Source: Pyrus communis (Eukaryota > Streptophyta > Magnoliopsida > Rosales > Rosaceae). From it: a DNA stretch of 64,000 nucleotides. Positions 58,416 through 64,000 of the stretch are shown in pieces. Both the position numbers and the translations under genes were made by a program. The stretch covers positions 16,813,428-16,877,427 of the forward strand of contig NC_084803.1 in the NCBI RefSeq assembly GCF_963583255.1. The letters are read 5' to 3'. The number at the start of each line of letters is the position of its first letter. Position 1 is the stretch's first letter. The notes beneath the pieces are model-generated. The model was given only the letters and a program-made list of their open reading frames with translations, searched no databases and was not told the DNA's origin.

Positions 58416-59697
58416 TTTTAACTAACCAAGTTGATGCAATGGTTAGAAAGTGACTCAACTCCTTACAAGTTCTTGCAAGGTTTCTTAACTTTCAGATGAA
58501 GTGGCCAGGCTTGGCCAGTAAGGCATCGGCGAGAGGGAAAACAGCGCGGATCACCAGCTAAGCCCCCTAAACGACTGCTAATTTGAGCACCACGAGCTTA
58601 CAAAAAACCCAATTGAACACCAAGGCAGGCATCAAAGGGTTGATTTAGAAGGAGAAGAAATTCGAGAAGCGAATTACATAAATTTAATGTAACGAAGGAG
58701 ACAATGAGAAGAACAAGGAAAAGGGTATCTGAAGGAAGTGAGGAGGAAAATCCGATGCTTACAAAGAACAGAAGACATTGATGATGTTAACTTTGTCGAT
58801 GTTATGCTCCGAGTGTTAAGTTTACAGCTGTAATAAGAACAGAGAGACAAATAAACCTTGTTTTCTGTAATTTCTAAGCTCATGTTTTTGTCTTCATCTT
58901 GTCTCTGTTTTATCGGACTGGAAGGTTACAGCGTACCGACAAGGATAGGGAAATTTAAATGGAATAACTTCGCCGCATCGGCATGGCGGCTATATCGGCA
59001 CATGTCCAGAGGCTGTCATCTGCAATGGAAGTTCGTTTGGATTCTTTGGAAATAGGATTCATATTAGCAGATAATATGTCACTGGTATCTTATTACACGT
59101 CGCAAACAAATTACAGTTTGACAAACAAGGTGGTGATTTGTCAATATTATTATGTTCACGTCTCGTCGTCTGAAGCCTTAGGAGTCTCGTCTGCATAACA
59201 AGTTGTCACCTTGTCTACTACTAAATGAACAATAACACTGTTATGTATGTGTTATAGCATGAATGGACGACGAGTTTATACTTTTAAGATATAATGTTAA
59301 TAAATGTACGGCGTGTTATAGTCAATGTATTTTCTTGAGCTACAAGTCAATGTATTCTCTGGTTTCTCTTACTCTGTTGAGGAATTAAGTAGGGTTTTAT
59401 GGGTACATGGAAGACGTTGGAACTCTTTAAGCAGTTTAAAAAGCTTCTTGCTTGTAGCTCAAGCAATGCACAGAACTTATCACTCTCTCATTGTTTTCCT
59501 CTTCCACCAAAAGAAGCTTCAAAACTCTTTTATGCAACGGAGAAATTCTTCTGTGAACTCAAAAGCTCAGAAACGAACACGAAGGAAAGCTGACATTAAG
59601 TAGTAATTTGATAAATGAATTTACAATTGTACATTCGAATTGAAAGTATGCTCCTCATATCAAACATGAGGGGTGGGCGCTACAGATTTCTATTCGT
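58416..59697. other. Promoter side of the RFC3-like gene and spacer
   Basis: Probable 5' UTR and promoter of the RFC3-like gene (to about 58,950), then AT-rich spacer to the stop codon of the alpha/beta hydrolase. A short plus-strand open stretch at 59399-59593 has no recognised similarity. No RNA gene or mobile element ends seen. Confidence 0.4.
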
Positions 59698-62080
59698 TCA
59701 GACTGTTTGGAGAGAGGCTTTGAGTGGCGAAGTTGATAACCAATCTAATAAAGCCGTATTGACAAGCTCTGGAACTTCATCGTGTGGACAGTGCCCGGCC
59801 TGCAGATTTACCAAAGTTGTGTTCGGATAAAACGCTTTGATGCTGTTAGCCTTGGCAGGACCTACCCACGGATCCAAGTCACCCCAGACCAACAACAGTG
59901 GACAAGACATCTTGCTTAAGACGCTGTCCAGAGTGTACTTGGTCTGGTTTGTCATGAACCGGGTCATCAATCTGCACAAAACAATCAAGAAACGTCATAC
60001 TTACTAATGAATCAGACATCAGTTTTCATAACCAAATCTTCAAGATATCACTAATCTACGTCACTCGTTTTCAGGGGATCTTTATTATAGAACAGATCTA
60101 CACCTACCTGTAATACACTTCTCCAGCGTTTGGGTCAGCGGCTGGCATTATTATGGACTCCACCAGATAGTCATCCACATTGGCAGTGTTTTTATACACC
60201 TGCGCCAGCAAAATTAAGTATTTAAAACATATCGTAGTAAAATTTTGTTACGAATTTGGGAGACTATTGTATAATGATTGGAATATCAAGGTTGACCTTA
60301 CACTCAGACTTCACGGAGAAGCTTTAGAAAGTAACTTACGCTCTTTAAGACGGATTCAACACGTGCTGGTTGCTTTGCTTGCCAGAACAGAAATCCAAGT
60401 ACCACTCGCTGGAACACTTCCTTCAGAGGCTTTAGGATGAACTTCTGCAGGGCTGTTTCCTCCTCAGACTCCTTGGCTACACTATTAGGATTTCCAAACT
60501 GTCCCGCAGAATTCAGAAGTGCAACTCCAACTACTTGCTCAGGCAACCCAGCTGCTGCAACCAAAGCAGTAAAACCTCCGAGGCTGAAAATTTACAGTGA
60601 GTCAAATAGTCATTATCTCAAAAGCCATCTGAAGAGAAAACATGAGATACACACAATTTCCGTTTGCAATGATCAACTCAAAGAAAATTACCCCTCTTAA
60701 TTGAAAAAGTTAAAAAGACCTCAACTCAAGGTTTATGCCTGTAGAAACACTGTTTGATGTTTAGAAAACACAATTTTCCACATTTTACAAACCTTAAGTT
60801 ATGTAATGTTATACATGAAATATTACAGATTCCATAAGTAACTAATTAAAGTTTAGATTACCTGTTTCCAACTAAAACTGTCGGTTCTTTCACTATCTCC
60901 TTTAAGAAATCCTCCACTTGATCTCTCCAAACCATGGCATCATAATCAATAAGTGCTTTCTCACTCCACCCGAACCCCAGCAAGTCTATAGCGTAAACCT
61001 TATATTTTTTAGCCAACTCTGGAATATTGTACCTGTAACACGGGGAGCAAATAAAAACTTACCAACTTTAAAAGTATGCTAAACTTACAGCCAACAGAAG
61101 CATGAATGTTTACTTCAAATAAAAGTTCACATAGGAAACTTGAAATCGAAGGGTTAAAAGAAACCCAAAACCCCTAAGGCATGTCGACAACAACTGGGTT
61201 TTAATCACAAAAGCAAAAGAAACAAAAAGGAAATCAGCCTCAGTTTCTTCAAATTTCGTACTTGATCAGATTTCAAAACCTCTCACTCTCAGTTTAGATT
61301 TTCTCCGCCACGGAGCTTATAGGAATTTGCGAACAACCATGCCATTGCCAATGCATACGCAAGTAAATGTAAACTCTCATAAAAACTGAAGGGAAAAATA
61401 GAAGGTGATGGGCACAAAGTAGCAAACCTCCAGTGAAACGCAGAAGCACCAAAACCATGAATAAGAACAACAGGAGGCCCTTCTCCTTGTACCACATAAT
61501 GAATTTTGTGACCCCTCCATGTCCAAAAATTGTACCCCTCCGGCTTAAATTCCAGTCTTTCAACACCTACAGAGTAAAATAAAATAAAATCCCACACAAT
61601 CCAAAACCCCTTTGCCTAAAAGCAGGAAAATTTGCAAAGACATTATGAACTAAGATGGTAAGTAAAGAGATTAACCCTGAACTGGCTGAGCAGTCAACGA
61701 AGAACCCATGACTGAGAGTCCTGCAGCTGCAACTCCTCTGAAAGCAAAACTCCTCCTGTTCATCACACATTTGCTTCCTTCCAAGTAAATGCAACACACA
61801 CTAGTCAGTACCCAGAAAAAGAAATTTGAAACGTTTCATTTTCCGAAATTCTAAACAACTCTAATCTACGCTAAGTTAAAACTTGGCCGCACAAGGCGGG
61901 CTCACTAGCCAACTAGCCTAACCCACGTCAGTAAAATCGAAACTTTAGTAAATTAAATGCAAAGATAGAGTGGATGAGCTTACTGTTGCAATTAAATGGT
62001 CTTGTGAGGCCAATGAGCCTGGTTTCATGAATTGGGTTGAAGAGCTCTGTTCTCGCTGAAGGCAGTACGGACGACGACAT
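59698..62080 (-). CDS. Alpha/beta hydrolase, chloroplastic, At4g36530-like
   Basis: Seven exons from the ATG at 62080 (MSSSVLPSARTELFNPIHET) to the stop at 59698 give about 375 residues. The first two exons form a Ser/Arg-rich plastid-type leader (NRRSFAFRGVAAAGLSVMGS). The fold begins WRGHKIHYVVQGEGPPVVLI, with an HGFGAS oxyanion motif. The nucleophile motif GNSLGGF is split by an intron inside the serine codon (donor near 60863, acceptor near 60585). The acid is in LLVWGDLDPWVGPAKA and the histidine in LQAGHCPHDEVPE, so the triad is complete. The closest type I recall is Arabidopsis At4g36530, whose substrate I do not know. The gene is divergent from the DUF829 gene, with only about 245 bases between start codons. 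Confidence 0.92.
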
Positions 62081-62324
62081 CGCAATGGCTGTGAATACCT
62101 CTCAAATCTTTGGGTGTAAAATGGGAAAGTTCTCGACTTTTCTGTGGCTGGTGTAAGTTATGCGTCGTGGAGGGAGGAGATCCCGCATGATTATACGGTC
62201 TGTCGTTTCTCGTGCTTGGATATACGATGTCGTTTTGTTTGATAATCTCTAGGTGATCACGGTCGTGCGCTCTTCCTCTTCGTCTACAACCCAACTGCTC
62301 CAACCGAAAATTTTCATTTGCTCC
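62081..62324. promoter_or_regulatory. Short shared promoter between two divergent genes
   Basis: Only 244 bases separate the start codons of the hydrolase (-) and the DUF829 gene (+). Both leaders and the core promoters must lie here. GC-rich stretches (gtcgtggagggaggagatcc) and ACGATGTCG-type motifs are visible, but no clear TATA box in either direction. Confidence 0.5.
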
Positions 62325-64000
62325 ATGGAAGCTCCGGCGAGAATTCTCAGTCTCAATCGCCAGCTCTTTGCCAGAACGACGCCGTTCGCCTTCGCTTTCT
62401 CCCCAAAACTCCGTCGGCCCGCAAATTCGTCGCTTATATTTCACACTCTCGCTCCAAACGGCGTCGGCAAAAGAACCCCCTTTTCTCTTTCGCTCGCGCA
62501 GTCGCACTCCTCGTTCTGCTTCAATCCGAACCCCTTCAAATCCCTCCCCCTTTCTCTCTCCTCTCAGTCGCCGTTCATCAGCTTCAACCACTCTCTCTCA
62601 CCCTCAAACGACGACGTTTCCACCTCGGATCGGGCGTTCCACGGTGACGTTGACGGAAATGTGGGTTCTTTCGGGACCCACAGCCGTGAAGTGAGAGTGG
62701 TGTTGCTCGGCTGGCTCGGCGCCAAGACAAAGCATCTGAAGAGGTACGTGGAATGGTACAACTCCAGAGGCATTCACGCGGTGACCTTCGTCGTTGCTCC
62801 GAGAGAGGTGCTCTGGTTTGATTTGGGCCGCCGGGTCGAAAATCGGGTTTCAGACTTGGCCCGGGAGCTGGCTTCGTGGGTGGAGGATGGCGGAGAAAGG
62901 TCTTTGCTTTTTCACACTTTCAGCAATACGGGTTGGTTTGTGTAGGTACTCTTTGTTTGAATGTGATTGCTTTGTGTTCCTGCTTTCATGGGTTGCCAAT
63001 TTCAGGTTTTTAGAGGTTGCTTATGGCAGTTAGTTTGTTGCAGGTATGGTGCCATTCTTGAAATTCTGCAGAGGAGGCAAAACCTGATGGAGAAGATTAA
63101 AGGGTGTGTGGTTGATTCAGGAGCAGCTGAACCTTTTAATCCTAAGGTTTTTTTGACATGGTTTAATCGGATTTTTAAGTATCGATTGATTGCTATCGAA
63201 TAACATAAGAACTGTTTTTTGACATGGTTTAATTGGATGGATTTGTTTGCTTAGATTGAATTTAGGATCTGCTTTTGATTGGATTACCTATTTTTTGGAA
63301 TCTGAAATGACTTACTGCTTATTAGAATGCAACAAAGCACCCTGCAATGCAAATTCGCTTTGGTTTCTCTGCATTTTGATTGAATCTGCAATGTAATCTG
63401 AGGAATGTTTTTGAATCTAATTCGCCAAATATTTCAAATATGTTGGTTTTATATATTTGTTTTTGTTTTATGGTTATACATCAATGTGAGTTCAACTTGA
63501 GCTATATGTTATGGATTCAGAAGGGCATCGTTGTGCTTTGCATTTATGGTGCTGTGTGCAAATGATAACCTTCTCTAACCTTAACAGGTGTGGGCATCGG
63601 GATTTTCTGCTGCGATTTTGAAAAAACGCAGCTCTTTAACAAGCGCTGCAATTGAGGCTGGAGAATTAAATGAGTCGGAAGATGCAGCAAGCTTGTCAAA
63701 GCTGCAAGAAGAGAAGCCTCCACTAGTCGAAGCCGTGGTTTTACTGATATTAGAGAAGCTGTTTTCAGTTGTTCTAAAGTTTCCTGATGTGGATAAGTAA
63801 GCAATGTTTGTTTTTGATTTAAATGCTTGTAAATCATAGATGATATATAACTTGATGTTCAAGATAATGTGCAGAACTTTTCAATTAAAAGGTATATGAT
63901 TGACTTTTGTATTGTTTTCGTGCAGGAGGTTAACGAAGGTAGTTTCTATTCTTTCAGAAAACAGTCCTGATTGCCCACAGCTTTACCTATACAGTACTGC
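62325..64000 (+). CDS. DUF829/TMEM53-type alpha/beta hydrolase-fold protein, 5' part
   Basis: Four exons are visible (62325-62941, 63044-63146, 63588-63796, 63926 to the window end), all in frame, and the gene continues beyond the window. Residues 1-110 are Ser/Pro/Arg-rich ([20 protein letters not shown]), consistent with plastid targeting. The DUF829 core follows: [20 protein letters not shown], a [12 protein letters not shown] strand, [18 protein letters not shown] and the [19 protein letters not shown] nucleophile region. The exon 1/2 junction uses a GTAGGT donor, chosen because it alone keeps the NTGWFVYGAI reading. Members of this family are poorly characterised, and the animal relative is a nuclear-envelope protein. 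Function here is unknown. Confidence 0.87.

Noticed and set aside
59325..59603. 92- and 64-codon plus-strand ORFs
   Set aside because: No similarity, no promoter or splice evidence, and two frames are open together.
62025..62591. 188-codon minus-strand ORF
   Set aside because: It runs antisense through exon 1 of the DUF829 gene and the shared promoter in a different frame from the hydrolase start.

Overview
This is a 64 kb piece of a plant nuclear genome. Genes are split by short AT-rich GT-AG introns, several proteins carry likely plastid or mitochondrial targeting sequences, and the spacers hold plant transposons, including a Cassandra retrotransposon, tRNA-derived SINEs, Tourist-like and Mutator-like elements and a plant RTE LINE. 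The gene set is that of a eudicot. The repeat families look like those of woody Rosaceae (apple or pear type), but that is an inference and no marker in the window proves it.

Layout. 0.6-3.6 kb: a plastid Era-type GTPase (-). 5.4-8.3 kb: an uncharacterised coiled-coil, tail-anchored protein (-). 8.3-14 kb: repeat-rich spacer. 14.0-15.2 kb: a small spliced gene for a predicted 59-residue membrane protein (-), which is not visible as one long ORF. 16.6-17.5 kb: aquaporin SIP2-1 (+), converging on a PPR protein (17.7-19.3 kb, -). 20.7-26.5 kb: a large auxilin-like J-domain protein (-). 26.5-38.3 kb: a gene desert of nested mobile elements, including a complete Cassandra. 38.3-39.8 kb: a mitochondrial gamma carbonic anhydrase (-). 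40.8-42.8 kb: a soluble pyrophosphatase gene that is clearly broken. 43.1-55.6 kb: a tandem segmental duplication. Each unit carries a complete RER1 gene (+) followed by the 3' part of an RFC3-like AAA+ gene (-); only the distal RFC3-like gene (54.7-58.4 kb) is complete. 59.7-62.1 kb: an alpha/beta hydrolase (-), divergent from a DUF829/TMEM53 gene (62.3 kb to past the end, +).

These are dispersed housekeeping genes rather than a pathway cluster: plastid ribosome assembly, Golgi-to-ER retrieval, clathrin uncoating, mitochondrial complex I, organelle RNA processing and water channels. The most informative structure is the duplication. Its junction lies near 48,062. After duplication, each unit gained different insertions: a SINE and probably a Harbinger MITE in unit A; a SINE, two foldback elements and a 2.5 kb LINE in unit B. 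Both RER1 proteins stayed intact while the RFC3-like fragment decayed. I found no prokaryote-like defence, CRISPR or operon system.
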